NCBI RefSeq assembly: GCF_001469955.1 | Contig: NZ_LOPU01000018.1 | Span: 64,001 to 128,000 of the forward strand | Reading direction: 5' to 3' | Source: Haloprofundus marisrubri | GTDB lineage: Archaea; Halobacteriota; Halobacteria; Halobacteriales; Haloferacaceae | Length of the DNA stretch: 64,000 nt | In this document: one piece after another, positions 49,059 through 58,909 of the stretch | Position numbering within the stretch: the first letter of the stretch is position 1 | How the letters are laid out: each line of letters opens with the position of its first letter | Program-made: the position numbers and the translations under genes | The notes under the pieces: generated by a model | What the model saw: only the letters and a program-made list of their open reading frames with translations | What the model was told of the DNA's origin: nothing | The model's database searches: none

Positions 49059-49167
49059 TTTCCCCCTCGCGTCGGACGGTCGTCTGACGATTTTTCCGGG
49101 TGGGTAACCACCGATTTATCCGAACAGATAGCCGACTGGTTAGCTCGTCGGAAACCCATCGGGCGAT

Positions 49168-50583
49168 TCAGTACGGGAACGTGACCGTTCGGTCGACGTG
49201 TACCACCTCGGGGTCGATTCGTTCGCCCTCGCGTTCGACCGCTTGCCCTGCCGCGAGTTTACCGAACGCCGGTCCTTCCGAGATGCCGAGCGTCTTCGCG
49301 CGCTCGGGGTCGAACGCGCTCTCGTGGGCGCGCACGACTCCGCTGCCCTCGTCGCGTTCGACCTCGTCGTATTTGCTCTCGAGAACGTCCGTCAGCGCTG
49401 CGACGAGCGCGCCGTAGTCGGTGTCGCCCGCAACCGCCGCACGACCGACCGCCCGCGTACCGCTCTCCTGAGTTTCGAAGGCGACGGTGTGGTCGAGCAC
49501 TGCCTCGCGCACCGCGTCGGCGTCGATGCCCTGCGTCTCGGCGAGCAGTTCGTCGGGGAACTCGACGACCGAAAACCCGCTCTCGTCGTCGACGCGCCGA
49601 CGCCCGAACCGGAGACCGTCGTCGACCGTCGACAGTTCGGCTTCGAGCGCCGAGACGACCGGAAGCGGTCGGTCTCCGACCTCCCGAAGCCACGTCTCGC
49701 TCACCACCTCGTAGCCGAGTTCGTCGATAACGGCTTCGAGTTCGGGGTTCTCGCCGTCGACGAGCGCGAACTCGGCGTCACTCTGTTCGAACGCCTGTTC
49801 GAGCACGTCGTGGTTGGTCTCCGGCGCACCCATCGCGTCCAGTTGCCAGTTCGCGCCGACGTGGCCGACGGCCCACTCGGTTTCGCGGACGACCCGGCCG
49901 AACCGCGGCGCGTAGTGGCCGCCGCCGAAGCCGACGACGTGGCGGTTCGGGTCTCCGTTGTCGGTGTCGTCGCTGTCGTCGCCGCCAGCGGCTTCGAGAT
50001 TCACCGACGTGCCCCGCAAATCGAGTATCGCTCGGGCGACGGCGCGGGCGGCCTCGGCGTCCTCCCACTGCGGGTCGTCGCTGCCGAGTTCGACGAACAT
50101 CGAGGGAACCGAGAGCTTCGTCGGCCCGTGGTGGGTGGCTTCGATGCCGACTTCGTAGCCGTCGGGGGCGTGTTCGGCGAGCGCGCTCACGACGGCTTTC
50201 TGCGCGCCCGGACAGGTTTCTGCGAGTTCACGGTCACTGCCGCCGTACTTCTCGGGACCGAAGTTGCCGGTGAAGTGTGCGGTCAGAAGCGCCCCCGTTT
50301 CGCCGGAGTGCCGCGAGGCGAAGACGAGCAGGTCGGGGTCGGCGTCCGTCCCGGGAGTTTGGTCAGTCCCACCGCTGACGAACGCGTTGGTTGGGTCGTC
50401 GAGATACACGTGGAGGTCTTCGAACGTCCGGAGTTCGAAGCCGTCGGTCCGGTAGACGGTGCCGCCGCCGTCGGCGTCCGGTCGGGTGTCGTCTTGGTGT
50501 TCCTCCCAGTCGGCGAGTTCGAGCAGGTGGTCACCGATGTGTTCCGATGCGTAGTCGGCCCGACTGACGACGATGGCAATCAC
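49168..50583 (-). CDS. dtdA: D-aminoacyl-tRNA deacylase (DtdA)
   Basis: A 471-residue archaeal DtdA/GEK1-type enzyme that removes D-amino acids from mischarged tRNA. N-terminal strand MIAIVVSRADYASEHIG, the block FASRHSGETGALLTAHFTGNFG, HGPTKLSVPSMFVELGS and VVGFGGGHYAPRF with GANWQLD are family signatures; the His and Glu residues there are thought to bind zinc. The length is longer than the minimal archaeal DtdA because it includes the extra C-terminal module of haloarchaeal proteins (from residue 300). It is divergent from the ftsZ1 promoter side and lies downstream of the exchanger gene on the same strand. Confidence 0.92.
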   Translation of the reverse strand: MIAIVVSRADYASEHIGDHLLELADWEEHQDDTRPDADGGGTVYRTDGFELRTFEDLHVYLDDPTNAFVSGGTDQTPGTDADPDLLVFASRHSGETGALLTAHFTGNFGPEKYGGSDRELAETCPGAQKAVVSALAEHAPDGYEVGIEATHHGPTKLSVPSMFVELGSDDPQWEDAEAARAVARAILDLRGTSVNLEAAGGDDSDDTDNGDPNRHVVGFGGGHYAPRFGRVVRETEWAVGHVGANWQLDAMGAPETNHDVLEQAFEQSDAEFALVDGENPELEAVIDELGYEVVSETWLREVGDRPLPVVSALEAELSTVDDGLRFGRRRVDDESGFSVVEFPDELLAETQGIDADAVREAVLDHTVAFETQESGTRAVGRAAVAGDTDYGALVAALTDVLESKYDEVERDEGSGVVRAHESAFDPERAKTLGISEGPAFGKLAAGQAVEREGERIDPEVVHVDRTVTFPY

Positions 50584-50640
50584 TGGCCGGGCGTAGGCGA
50601 GGCAGCGATAAAACGAATCGGGATTCGACTGCGGGAGAAC

Positions 50641-51987
50641 TCAGTCGGCGCGTTCGGCCTGCGACTGACTGCTACCGAAGGCGTCCTGTGCAGTGTGGGC
50701 GGTCCGACCGAGGAGTCCCCGCAGTTCGTTACGACGCGCGACGAACAGCGCCGCGCCGAGCACGAGGTAGACGACTGTGTAGGCGAGGAGCACGTCGATA
50801 GCGCCCATACCGAACGGCAGTGTCAGAAGCTCCCGGATGAGGAGGAACTCGATTGCGACCTGCGAGACGAACAGCACGAGCAGGGCGACGGCCTCGCGGG
50901 CGCTGATGGTGAAGTTCACGAGAACGGCGAGTGCGAAGAAGCTCTGTGCGGCCGTAATCCAGATTTCGGCCGACTGTTTGAAGTCGAACGGGAGTTGCCC
51001 AACTGCGCCCGCAGCGATGCTGTAGACGACGGCGAGCGTCCCGATGAGCAGCGTCCACTGGTTGAGTTTCGAGGAGATGAGCGCGTTGAACCCGGCCGTC
51101 GAGCGCGCCTTGTTGACGAGGTAGGCGACGACGATGAGTTCGGGACTCTCACTGGCCAGCGGCGCAATCCACTGAATCATGAAGAACGCGGGGATGCCCA
51201 ACTCGGTCCCGAGCGTTTCGAGGCCGTGAGCGAACGGGTGGACGGCGGTGTAAATCATCGCCCCGGAGTACGCGAACAGCGTCAGGACGACGGCGACACG
51301 ACCACCTCTCGGGTACTGGTGGAAGTACGCGGGGACGCCGACCTGTTCTTCGTGTTCTTCGACGTCGCCGCGGACGATGACGGCGATGTAGAGCACGTAG
51401 ATGCCGACGAGAACGAGCGTGTCGATGATGCCGATTCCACCGCTGAACGGCACGAAAAAGGCGTACGCCGTCGCGGCGAGCAAAAACGCAATCTCAGTCG
51501 AGATGTCGCGGTCGAGTTTGACGACATCGGAGAGGAAACCGGAACGAGATTCGACCGCCGGGTCGTCGGAGCTGCCGACTCGGTAGAGCGTAAACAGTGC
51601 GATGCCGGACCACCCGAGGCCGATGAGGATGCGGTTCGCGCCGGTCATGTTGGCGACGGCGAGGTTCGCTGCTTCCATGCCGCGGGGCGAGTTCATGTTC
51701 GCCCCAGCAGTCCACGCGTACAGCGCGTCGACGGCGTACTCGGGAGCGACAGCCAGCACCGCGAGAACGGCGATAGCGAACGCACGTGGCACGTCTTTCT
51801 CGGCCGTCTCCGCACCCCACGCGAGGAGGAACGACGCTCCGAGAACGGCAATCCCGCTGATGGCGACGGTCCAGAGTGGCGGTAACGACTCCGCACCGTT
51901 CGTCGCCCAGACGTAGACCCACGGGAGGGTGAGACCCGTCGTGGCCGCAACGGCCATCAACGGGTGTCGAAGAAATGAACTCATCAT
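50641..51987 (-). CDS. Sodium/calcium exchanger family (CaCA) membrane protein
   Basis: A 448-residue multi-pass protein with about eleven hydrophobic segments. The two inverted CaCA repeats each carry an acidic motif: VAPEYAVDALYAW near residue 82 and PLASESPELIVVAYL near residue 272, with the Pro-Glu pair that binds the cation. The first-repeat motif is more degenerate than in typical NCX proteins. Charged loops lie between (EEHEEQVGVPAYFHQYPRGG). Probably a cation/proton or Na+/Ca2+ antiporter, ion unknown. It is 57 bases upstream of dtdA and could be co-transcribed. Confidence 0.85.
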   Translation of the reverse strand: MMSSFLRHPLMAVAATTGLTLPWVYVWATNGAESLPPLWTVAISGIAVLGASFLLAWGAETAEKDVPRAFAIAVLAVLAVAPEYAVDALYAWTAGANMNSPRGMEAANLAVANMTGANRILIGLGWSGIALFTLYRVGSSDDPAVESRSGFLSDVVKLDRDISTEIAFLLAATAYAFFVPFSGGIGIIDTLVLVGIYVLYIAVIVRGDVEEHEEQVGVPAYFHQYPRGGRVAVVLTLFAYSGAMIYTAVHPFAHGLETLGTELGIPAFFMIQWIAPLASESPELIVVAYLVNKARSTAGFNALISSKLNQWTLLIGTLAVVYSIAAGAVGQLPFDFKQSAEIWITAAQSFFALAVLVNFTISAREAVALLVLFVSQVAIEFLLIRELLTLPFGMGAIDVLLAYTVVYLVLGAALFVARRNELRGLLGRTAHTAQDAFGSSQSQAERAD

Positions 51988-52126
51988 CGTAGTTTTCCGA
52001 GGTGGAGAACCTATTTCTTCTGCTTCGAAGTCCTCCCACTAACATAACGTTCTCGCCACTCTCGTCCCCTCTCCGGGCCGTTCTGTCGGTTCCTCTCTCT
52101 CCGCCAGTTCCGCCGCTGCCGAGGTG

Positions 52127-52132
52127 CTTATT
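52127..52132 (+). promoter_or_regulatory. TATA-like box of aroE
   Basis: cttatt centred about 27 bases before the ATG at 52157, which supports that start and a leaderless transcript. Confidence 0.55.
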
Positions 52133-52156
52133 GCGCTTCCGTCACCACCGCGAGGT

Positions 52157-52978
52157 ATGCAGGTGTTCGGACTCGTCGGTAACCCGGTCGGCCACTCGCT
52201 GTCGCCGCCGATGCACGAGGCGGCGTACGACGCGCTCGACATGGACGCGCGGTACGTCACGTTCGAGGCGGCTCCCGAACGGGTCGAGGCGGCTATCGAC
52301 GGCGCTGACGCGCTCGGAATCGCGGGACTGAACGTCACGATTCCGTTCAAACAGGACGCGCTCGAACTCGTCGACGCCGACCCGCTCGCCGAGCGCATCG
52401 GCGCGGTCAACACCATCGACTTCACCGGCGACAGGCCGCGCGGCTACAACACCGACGCCGCGGGCGTCAGCCGGTCGTTCGCCCGTCACGACGTCTCACT
52501 CGACGGAGCCGACGCCGTCGTCGTCGGTGCCGGCGGGGCAGGTCGCGCAGCATCGTTCGCGCTCGCGGACGACGGGGCATCGGTCCACGTCGCCAACCGG
52601 ACGGCGTCGCGCGCAGCGGAACTCGTCGAGGAACTGAACGCGGACGGCGAGAGTGACGGCCGCGCCACTGCGGGCGACCTCGACTCGCTCACCACGACCG
52701 TTCCAGAGGCCGACGTCCTCGTCAACGCGACGAGTGTCGGGATGGAGTCCGACGAGACGCCGGTGCCGGCGGAGCTGTTGCACGACGGTCTCGCGGTGCT
52801 GGACGCGGTGTACGCGCCGCCGAGTACGCGACTGCTCCGCGACGCGCGCGAGGTGGGCGCGACGACTATCGACGGCGCGTGGATGCTGTTGTATCAGGGC
52901 GTCGTCGCCTTCGAGCGGTGGACTGGGCGAGACGCGCCAGTGGACGAGATGGACGCCGCACTCCGGTCGCGGCTGTGA
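52157..52978 (+). CDS. aroE: Shikimate dehydrogenase
   Basis: A 273-residue enzyme that reduces 3-dehydroshikimate to shikimate with NADPH. Substrate motif [20 protein letters not shown] is at residues 8-27, the catalytic Lys in [11 protein letters not shown] (near residue 65), Asp in GYNTDAAGV (near 101), and the Rossmann motif [15 protein letters not shown] near 122-136. The NADP preference is indicated by [12 protein letters not shown]. Its product feeds chorismate, which the pabB-pabA enzymes downstream use. The acidic helix-hairpin-helix gene follows after a separate promoter. Confidence 0.95.
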   Translation: MQVFGLVGNPVGHSLSPPMHEAAYDALDMDARYVTFEAAPERVEAAIDGADALGIAGLNVTIPFKQDALELVDADPLAERIGAVNTIDFTGDRPRGYNTDAAGVSRSFARHDVSLDGADAVVVGAGGAGRAASFALADDGASVHVANRTASRAAELVEELNADGESDGRATAGDLDSLTTTVPEADVLVNATSVGMESDETPVPAELLHDGLAVLDAVYAPPSTRLLRDAREVGATTIDGAWMLLYQGVVAFERWTGRDAPVDEMDAALRSRL

Positions 52979-52990
52979 CTTGTCGGGGGC

Positions 52991-52998
52991 TTTTAAAT
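52991..52998 (+). promoter_or_regulatory. TATA box of the acidic helix-hairpin-helix gene
   Basis: ttttaaat is centred about 28 bases before the ATG at 53023, with sequence around it GC-rich. This is among the clearest promoters in the window. Confidence 0.7.
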
Positions 52999-53022
52999 AC
53001 GGAGGCATCATACTACCGGCCA

Positions 53023-53991
53023 ATGGCACTCTTGGACAAGCTCAAGTCGTTGCTCGGCCTCAACGGGTCGACCGACGAACGCGAGCGCGACCCGTCCGTG
53101 ACGGTCGAACGCGACACGCGAGCGGAGGCGAACACGGAGACGGAAGCGGCAGTCAAAGGAACCGACGACGCCGAGCAAGCCGACGAAACGCCCGAGTCCG
53201 CCGCCGACAGTGCCGCCGCGGCGTCGACGGAGACGATGGTCGACGAAGATGCCGAGGGGGCGACCGCAGCGGAACCGGCGGAGGCCGCCGGTCCCGAGAC
53301 CGACGAGATGGACACCGACCTCGAAACGGACCTCGACGACGAGGGAATCGAAGCGGCAGACGAACCCGTCGTCGAGGAGGCCGAACCGATTTCGGAGGCC
53401 GAAACGGACGAAGACGACGAGGACGGGGATGAGGACGAAGACGAACCGGTCGCCGAGGACACCGACGCGACGGCGTCGACCGACTCGATGGTCGACGAGG
53501 GCGTTCACGAATCGCAGAGCGATTCGTTAGCCAACCAGAACGCAAAGCGTTCTGGTGACGCCGACGGTGCCGAGGGAGCGGAAGTGGCTGAGGCCGCTGG
53601 CCCCGAAAGCGAGGAGATGGACACCGACGTCGAAGACGTCGAAGTCGGCCCCGACGACGATGAGGAACTCGACGTCGACCACGACGACGACGCAGTCGTC
53701 GAAGCCGACGACACGGAAGTCGAGGAGACGGACGTCGGAATCGACGACACCGAGGAAGTCGAAGTCGAAACCGAAGCCGACGAAGCTGACGAAGCCGCCG
53801 ACGTTTCGGGGTCGACGGAGTCCGTCGACACCATCAAAGGCATCGGCCCGGCGTACGCCCAGCGTCTCGCCGACGTGGGCGTCGAGACGGTAGCGGACCT
53901 CGCCACCGCCGACGCCGCCGAACTCGGCGACCAGATAGACGTCTCCGAGAAGCGCGTCGACACGTGGATTGCGCGCGCTCGGGAGCAGTGA
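53023..53991 (+). CDS. Acidic repeat protein with C-terminal helix-hairpin-helix domain
   Basis: A 322-residue protein. Residues 1-15 are a short basic/hydrophobic head ([15 protein letters not shown]), possibly an amphipathic helix. Residues 20-265 are very acidic and probably disordered, and contain two copies of a module: [11 protein letters not shown] (68-78) followed by [14 protein letters not shown] (86-99), and [10 protein letters not shown] (151-160) followed by [14 protein letters not shown] (189-202). Residues 268-322 form a helix-hairpin-helix domain ([20 protein letters not shown]). The HhH domain normally binds DNA nonspecifically. A related motif occurs in the Hsp20-like protein at 1130-1783. 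Function unknown; the gene has its own strong TATA box. Confidence 0.85.
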   Translation: MALLDKLKSLLGLNGSTDERERDPSVTVERDTRAEANTETEAAVKGTDDAEQADETPESAADSAAAASTETMVDEDAEGATAAEPAEAAGPETDEMDTDLETDLDDEGIEAADEPVVEEAEPISEAETDEDDEDGDEDEDEPVAEDTDATASTDSMVDEGVHESQSDSLANQNAKRSGDADGAEGAEVAEAAGPESEEMDTDVEDVEVGPDDDEELDVDHDDDAVVEADDTEVEETDVGIDDTEEVEVETEADEADEAADVSGSTESVDTIKGIGPAYAQRLADVGVETVADLATADAAELGDQIDVSEKRVDTWIARAREQ

Positions 53992-54034
53992 AACCCACCG
54001 AGTGCGCGGGTCGCCCACGGACGCGTCGACGCCG

Positions 54035-55645
54035 ATGACCGACCCTATTGTGCGGACTTCTCGACGTACTTTCCGAGCGACTGCAGCGGCGGCACCGACC
54101 GGCGCTCGTGTTCCTATCGAACTCCAACTCACCGTTTCGGACCCGTTCGACGCGTACCGCCGAGCACGGGACGGTCCCGGCGGCTTCTTTCTGGAGACGA
54201 CCGGCGGCCAGTCGGGGTGGGGCTACTTCGGCGTCGACCCGGTCGAACGCCTGCAGGTGAACCCCGATGCAGTCGTGCGCGACGGGTCGACGGATGCTAA
54301 CATCGACGCCGGACCGGCCGCCGGGTCGCCGTCGCTGTCGGCGCTCTCGGGACTGCTCGACGCCGAGACGCTCGCCCGCGGCGACTGCGAGGTGCCGTAC
54401 CCGTGCGGCGCGTTCGGGTGGCTCTCGTACGACCTCGTCCGCGAACTCGAGACGCTCCCCGAATCGGCGGCCGACGACCGACACCTCCCACACCTTCAGG
54501 TCGGCGTCTACGACTGCGTCGCCGCGTGGCGCGAACCACGAGGCGAGGAGACGACGCTCCGTATTACGGCGTGTCCCCGAATCGACGCCGACGCCGACAC
54601 CGACCCCGACGCGGCGTACGACGCGGCCGTCGAGCAGGCGAGAGAACTCGCCGGACGCGCGACGACCGGTGACCCGAGCGTCGCCACCGCCGCCGCCGGC
54701 GTCGAACGCGGCGAGTTCGAGAGTGACTGCGGCCGCGACGCGTTCGCCGACCGCGTACGAACCATCAAGCGATACATCCGCGACGGCGACACGTTTCAGG
54801 CGAACATCTCCCAGCGCCTCGTCGCCCCCGCCGCTGTCCACCCGGTTCGGGCGTATGCGGCGCTACGCCGCGTGAATCCCGCCCCGTACTCCGGATTACT
54901 GGAGTTCGCAGGCGCGCGCGGGCCGAACGGTATCGACCTCGTGAGCGCGAGTCCCGAGTTGCTCGTCGAGCGGGTCGGCGACCGACTCGTCACCGAACCC
55001 ATCGCCGGAACCCGAAAGCGAGGAGAAACGAACGAAGAAGACGCCGAACTGGAAGCCGACCTCCTGAGCGACGAGAAGGAACGCGCCGAACACGCGATGC
55101 TCGTCGACCTCGAACGAAACGACCTCGGAAAAGTCTGCGAGTACGGCAGCGTCGACGTGACCGAGTACCGCCGCGTCGACCGCTACGCGGCAGTCATGCA
55201 TCTGGTCTCGGTCGTCGAAGGACGGATGCGTGAGGGAGCGTCGCTCGCCGACGCCGTTGCCGCGGTGTTCCCCGGCGGCACCATCACCGGCGCGCCGAAA
55301 CCGCGGACGATGGAACTCATCGAGGAAGTGGAGGCGACGAGACGGGGGCCGTACACCGGAAGCATCGCCGCGTTCGGCTTCGACGACCGAGCGACGCTCA
55401 ACATCGTCATCCGAACCTTGGTCCGCTACCGCGACGAGTACCACCTCCGCGTCGGCGCGGGTATCGTCCACGACTCCGACCCCGGCCGTGAGTACGAGGA
55501 GACGCTGGCGAAAGCGCAGGCGCTCGTAGAGGCGATGGACGAAGCGCTCGACGACGCGACGCTGGCGGTCGCCGACGAGGACGATGACGACGACAAGAAG
55601 GACGACGAAAACGGCGAAGACGACGTATCGGGTGAGGTGCGATGA
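54035..55645 (+). CDS. pabB: Aminodeoxychorismate synthase component I (PabB; anthranilate-synthase-like)
   Basis: A 536-residue chorismate-binding enzyme. Catalytic-core motifs are present: [37 protein letters not shown] and [20 protein letters not shown], followed by [20 protein letters not shown]. It converts chorismate and glutamine-derived ammonia to 4-amino-4-deoxychorismate for p-aminobenzoate. TrpE enzymes look similar; the pab assignment rests on the coupled pabA and the aminodeoxychorismate lyase-like gene next door. A C-terminal acidic tail ([17 protein letters not shown]) is unusual but harmless. Overlaps pabA in ATGA. Confidence 0.85.
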   Translation: MTDPIVRTSRRTFRATAAAAPTGARVPIELQLTVSDPFDAYRRARDGPGGFFLETTGGQSGWGYFGVDPVERLQVNPDAVVRDGSTDANIDAGPAAGSPSLSALSGLLDAETLARGDCEVPYPCGAFGWLSYDLVRELETLPESAADDRHLPHLQVGVYDCVAAWREPRGEETTLRITACPRIDADADTDPDAAYDAAVEQARELAGRATTGDPSVATAAAGVERGEFESDCGRDAFADRVRTIKRYIRDGDTFQANISQRLVAPAAVHPVRAYAALRRVNPAPYSGLLEFAGARGPNGIDLVSASPELLVERVGDRLVTEPIAGTRKRGETNEEDAELEADLLSDEKERAEHAMLVDLERNDLGKVCEYGSVDVTEYRRVDRYAAVMHLVSVVEGRMREGASLADAVAAVFPGGTITGAPKPRTMELIEEVEATRRGPYTGSIAAFGFDDRATLNIVIRTLVRYRDEYHLRVGAGIVHDSDPGREYEETLAKAQALVEAMDEALDDATLAVADEDDDDDKKDDENGEDDVSGEVR

Positions 55646-56235
55646 GCGGCGACCGTCCCACCGTCCTAGTCGTCGACAACTACGACTCGTTCGTCTACAA
55701 CCTCGTCCAGTACGTCGGCGAACTTGCGAACGTCGTCGTCCGGCGAAACGACGCTATCACCGTCGACGACGTTCGGAAACTCGACCCCGACGCCATCGTC
55801 GTTTCGCCGGGTCCCGGCACGCCCGAGGACGCCGGTATCTCGATGGCCGTCTTCGGCGACCTCGACTACCCGACGCTCGGCGTCTGCTTGGGCCATCAGG
55901 CGCTCTGTGCGGCCGCAGGTGCACCCGTGGGGCACGCGCCCGACGTCGTCCACGGGAAGCCGTCGACTATCGTCCACGACGGCGTGGGCGTCTTCGCGGG
56001 CCTCCCCGACCGACTCTCTGTCGGACGATATCACTCGCTGGCGGTCGAACGACCCGACCTCCCTGAGGAGTTGGTCGAGACGGCGTGGACCGACGACGAG
56101 CGCCGGGTCGTCATGGCCGTTCGACACCGGAGTCGGCCGCACGTCGGCGTCCAGTTCCACCCCGAGAGCATCCTCACCGAGAGCGGCAAACAGATGATTG
56201 CGAACTTCCTGAAAGAGTACGTAGCCGATGAGTGA
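55642..56235 (+). CDS. pabA: Aminodeoxychorismate/anthranilate synthase glutamine amidotransferase (PabA)
   Basis: A 197-residue class I glutamine amidotransferase. The nucleophile Cys is in [11 protein letters not shown], the catalytic His and Glu in [15 protein letters not shown], and the N-terminal [20 protein letters not shown] is typical of PabA/TrpG. It supplies ammonia to PabB. The start is 4 bases before the PabB stop and the stop overlaps pabC by 8 bases, so all three are coupled. Which synthase it serves is assigned from context. Confidence 0.9.
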   Translation: MSGDRPTVLVVDNYDSFVYNLVQYVGELANVVVRRNDAITVDDVRKLDPDAIVVSPGPGTPEDAGISMAVFGDLDYPTLGVCLGHQALCAAAGAPVGHAPDVVHGKPSTIVHDGVGVFAGLPDRLSVGRYHSLAVERPDLPEELVETAWTDDERRVVMAVRHRSRPHVGVQFHPESILTESGKQMIANFLKEYVADE

Positions 56236-57178
56236 GAGAGAGACTCCCGACAGCGGAACCGACGAAGCGAGCGACGCCGAGGGCGAACCCGATGGCAGCG
56301 CCGACGAGGCCGAACTTCGCTACCACGTGAACGGCGAGCTGGTCCCGGCGTCGGAGGCGACGGTGAACGTCCGCGACAGGGGGTTCATGTACGGCGACGC
56401 CGCCTTCGAGACGCTTCGGGTCTACGGCGGCCACCTCTTCGAGTGGGAGGCGCACGCCGACCGACTCGCAAAATCCTGCGAGATTCTTCGACTGGACCAC
56501 GGCCTCTCAGACGAGAACCTTCGGGCGCGAATCGAGGCGACACTCGACGCGAACGGCCTCGAAGACGCGTCGGTCAAACTCTCTATCAGTCGCGGTGTCC
56601 AACCCGGAAAACTGACGCCGTCCGAACAAGTCGACCCGACAGTCGTCGTCACGCTCTCGCCACTGGGTCGCGGCGGCGTCGACGGCGAAAAACCGTGGGA
56701 CGGCCCGGCGACGTTACAGACGGTGAAGACGCGTCGACCGTCGGACCGCGCGCTTCCGTCGAAAGCGAAGACGCACAACTATCTCAACGGCATTCTGGCG
56801 CTTCTCGAACTTCGGGTTACGGGCGCGGACGAAGCACTCGTCCTCGACGACGAGGGGTACGTCGCCGAAGGCGCGACGAGCAACATCTTCTTCGTCGACG
56901 GCAAGCGCCTCTGCACGCCGACTCTCGACGGTCCGATACTCGCAGGCGTGACCCGCGACGTCGTCCTCGAACTCGCCGAGTCCGAGGGTATCCCGGTCCG
57001 AGAAGATTTCTTCACGCCCGACGACGTGCGCGGGGCCGACGAGGTGTTCATCACGAGTTCGACCCGCGAGATTCGCCCCGTCGGCACCGTCGACGGCATC
57101 GACGTGGAGACGGGACCGGTGACGCGACTGCTTTCGCGGTTGTACGAGACGCGAGTCGAAGCGCTGTACGAGTTGTAA
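56228..57178 (+). CDS. pabC: Aminodeoxychorismate lyase/branched-chain aminotransferase class IV (PabC)
   Basis: A 316-residue class IV PLP enzyme. GFMYGDAAFETLRVYGGHLF (with the conserved Gly-Asp), the Schiff-base Lys in SKAKTHNYLNGILA near residue 179, YVAEGATSNIFFVDGK and TSSTREIRPVGTVDG are characteristic. It could be the aminodeoxychorismate lyase that yields p-aminobenzoate; D-amino acid or branched-chain aminotransferases have the same fold. Operon context with pabB and pabA makes the lyase function the best reading. An acidic N-terminal extension of about 30 residues precedes the fold. Confidence 0.85.
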   Translation: MSERETPDSGTDEASDAEGEPDGSADEAELRYHVNGELVPASEATVNVRDRGFMYGDAAFETLRVYGGHLFEWEAHADRLAKSCEILRLDHGLSDENLRARIEATLDANGLEDASVKLSISRGVQPGKLTPSEQVDPTVVVTLSPLGRGGVDGEKPWDGPATLQTVKTRRPSDRALPSKAKTHNYLNGILALLELRVTGADEALVLDDEGYVAEGATSNIFFVDGKRLCTPTLDGPILAGVTRDVVLELAESEGIPVREDFFTPDDVRGADEVFITSSTREIRPVGTVDGIDVETGPVTRLLSRLYETRVEALYEL

Positions 57179-57187
57179 CGAGAGGAA

Positions 57188-57934
57188 TTAGAGATAGTTG
57201 TCCGCGAGATACTGGTCGAGCGTGCGTACCGCCTCAGCGTCGAACGTCCAGAACCCGTGGTAGCCCTCGCCGCGTTCTTCGGCCACCAGCGCCGCCGTCT
57301 CGCCGTCGTCGCCGCCGTCGTAGACGACGAACCACGTCCGTGCGAGCTCGCCGGTGTCGCCGGGGTGGATGGTGAGAAACTCGTCGAGTTCGTCGAGACG
57401 CGCCGTCTCGTCGGGAATCCCGTAAACGTGAGTTTCGACGCCTGCATCGACGATTCGACGGTACGTCGACACCGTCGCCTCGTCGTCTGTGAGACGCGAG
57501 AGGTTCTGGAACCCGCTGCGGATGGTGCCACCACCCCCGCGGGCAGCGAGCGTCTCGACGTACCGCGAGACCTCCACCAGAATCCGCCGTTGCTGTTCGC
57601 CGACGACGAACAGCGTGTCGTCGAGCCATCGTAGCACGCGTGGATACGCACGGTCGGTGAGCGCTACTGCCGTCTCCTCCGCGTCGTACTCGCTCCCGAC
57701 GAGCAACTCCCCTTCGAGGTCTCCGACCGACGCCGCTGCGACGACGCCCGAGTCGTCGTAGAGGAGGACGTAGTTGTCGGGGTCGTCGGGGTCGGTCCGG
57801 CCGTACTCGACGGCGACGTTGTGGAGTTCGAAGTACGACTCCAGTCGACGTCTGAGTTCTTCGGGGCCGCCGTAGTTGAACACCGCGAGCGTCTTCGGTT
57901 GCGAGTCGACGCTATCTATCGCTTCAGCAAGCAC
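57188..57934 (-). CDS. DICT sensory domain protein
   Basis: A 248-residue protein matching the DICT domain, a sensory domain found with diguanylate cyclases and in two-component systems. LAVFNYGGPEELRRRLESYF then PDNYVLLYDDSGVVAAASVG and WLDDTLFVVGEQQRRILVEVS show the pattern; a C-terminal section ETHVYGIPDETARLDELDEFL completes it. It stands alone without kinase or cyclase output domains, so it would act through protein contacts. The gene is convergent with the pab operon and divergent from the Rieske gene. Confidence 0.82.
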   Translation of the reverse strand: MLAEAIDSVDSQPKTLAVFNYGGPEELRRRLESYFELHNVAVEYGRTDPDDPDNYVLLYDDSGVVAAASVGDLEGELLVGSEYDAEETAVALTDRAYPRVLRWLDDTLFVVGEQQRRILVEVSRYVETLAARGGGGTIRSGFQNLSRLTDDEATVSTYRRIVDAGVETHVYGIPDETARLDELDEFLTIHPGDTGELARTWFVVYDGGDDGETAALVAEERGEGYHGFWTFDAEAVRTLDQYLADNYL

Positions 57935-58080
57935 TGCTTTTCGCTCTACACTGCGTCCGTGACGAGTTTAACCGTTCCGTGTCTCCCCGCCGTGCTGACA
58001 CGTCGGCGTCGTCGCATGGAGCAAACGCGAGTGCGGCGCGGGACGGAAAGACGTTCAAGCGAGGCGTGACGAGGGGAAGT

Positions 58081-58500
58081 ATGGACGACGACCGCCGAAT
58101 CACCGCGCTGTCGGAGGTGCCGACCGAGGGCACGCTCCTGTTCACGATTCGAGACGGGACGGAGTTAGGAGAGGCGATTCTGACGAAACTCGACGACGGA
58201 ACCGTCGTCGCCTTCCGAAACTACTGCCAACACTGGACCGACGTACGTCTCGACAAAGGGTCGGGCGCACTCGTCCGAAACGGCGACATCGTCTGTCAGA
58301 AACACGGCGCGACGTTCGGCCAAGAGACGGGCTACTGCGACTTCGGCCCCTGCGAGGGTGCGACGCTCGACAAAGTCGACGTCGAAGTCGACGATGACGC
58401 AGTGTATCTCGCGGACGACACGTTCCGGTTCGAGCATCTCGGCCCGTCGGGCGAACAGGACCTCTCCTCGGGAAGTCGCATCGACTTCACGGGAACGTAG
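58081..58500 (+). CDS. Rieske [2Fe-2S] domain protein
   Basis: A 139-residue soluble Rieske protein. The cluster ligands are C-x-H in YCQHWTDVRLDKGSG and C-x2-H in VCQKHGATFGQETGYCDFG, which bind a [2Fe-2S] centre. It is a stand-alone ferredoxin-type protein, without the membrane anchor of cytochrome bc1 Rieske subunits. The redox partner is unknown. The start at 58081 is chosen because the upstream frame has no similarity. The next two genes encode micro membrane proteins. Confidence 0.9.
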   Translation: MDDDRRITALSEVPTEGTLLFTIRDGTELGEAILTKLDDGTVVAFRNYCQHWTDVRLDKGSGALVRNGDIVCQKHGATFGQETGYCDFGPCEGATLDKVDVEVDDDAVYLADDTFRFEHLGPSGEQDLSSGSRIDFTGT

Positions 58501-58529
58501 CCGTCGGCGAGGTATCGACCGGTCGAAAT

Positions 58530-58721
58530 ATGTCGGTCGAACACAACGCTCCGACGATGGTCGTGGATATCCTCCTCCCCGCCCTGATTGGATTCACCTT
58601 CGTCATGGCGGCGGCGTACGCCGGCACGTTGCGCGCACTCGAAGTGTACTTCGACCCGACACAGGACAGCATCTTTCTCTCGGACGACGGTGGGTCACCG
58701 GAGCGTCCACCGGAACGATGA
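58530..58721 (+). CDS. Small single-pass membrane protein, 63 aa
   Basis: A 63-residue protein. A hydrophobic helix spans residues about 11-31 (VVDILLPALIGFTFVMAAAY) and the rest is hydrophilic (YFDPTQDSIFLSDDGG), facing one side. It overlaps the next gene by ATGA (58718-58721). The Rieske gene is 29 bases upstream, so all three could be one unit; a membrane partner for the Rieske protein is an attractive but unproven idea. Confidence 0.65.
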   Translation: MSVEHNAPTMVVDILLPALIGFTFVMAAAYAGTLRALEVYFDPTQDSIFLSDDGGSPERPPER

Positions 58722-58861
58722 GCGAACTCCTGTCCGACGTACTGTTCTACGCCGTCGTTTTGCTACTGCTCGTCACCGGGGCGATTCTGTTGATGCTTCC
58801 GTCGCTGGCTATCTCGTGGGCCGAGTCGAAAGCGAAACGCGAAAACGGCGACGACGAGTGA
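58718..58861 (+). CDS. Small single-pass membrane protein, 47 aa
   Basis: A 47-residue protein, MSELLSDVLFYAVVLLLLVT at its start, with one hydrophobic helix over residues about 8-32 and a short charged tail (ESKAKRENGDDE). It is coupled to the 63-residue protein by ATGA. I do not recognise a family. Such pairs are common in haloarchaeal electron-transfer and transporter operons. Confidence 0.6.
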   Translation: MSELLSDVLFYAVVLLLLVTGAILLMLPSLAISWAESKAKRENGDDE

Positions 58862-58909
58862 CAGAGCGATTGTGCGCTGCGTCTGCGGTAAATCCGGGAG
58901 AATAGGGAG

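Noticed and set aside
47845-49107. A 420-codon plus-strand frame antisense to ftsZ1
   Set aside because: ftsZ1 is unambiguous; the plus frame is a shadow.
49198-51885. An 895-codon plus-strand open frame antisense to dtdA and the CaCA exchanger
   Set aside because: It is explained by high GC in real minus-strand genes. Its translation is Arg/Val/Asp-heavy with no domain and it spans the ends of two real genes.
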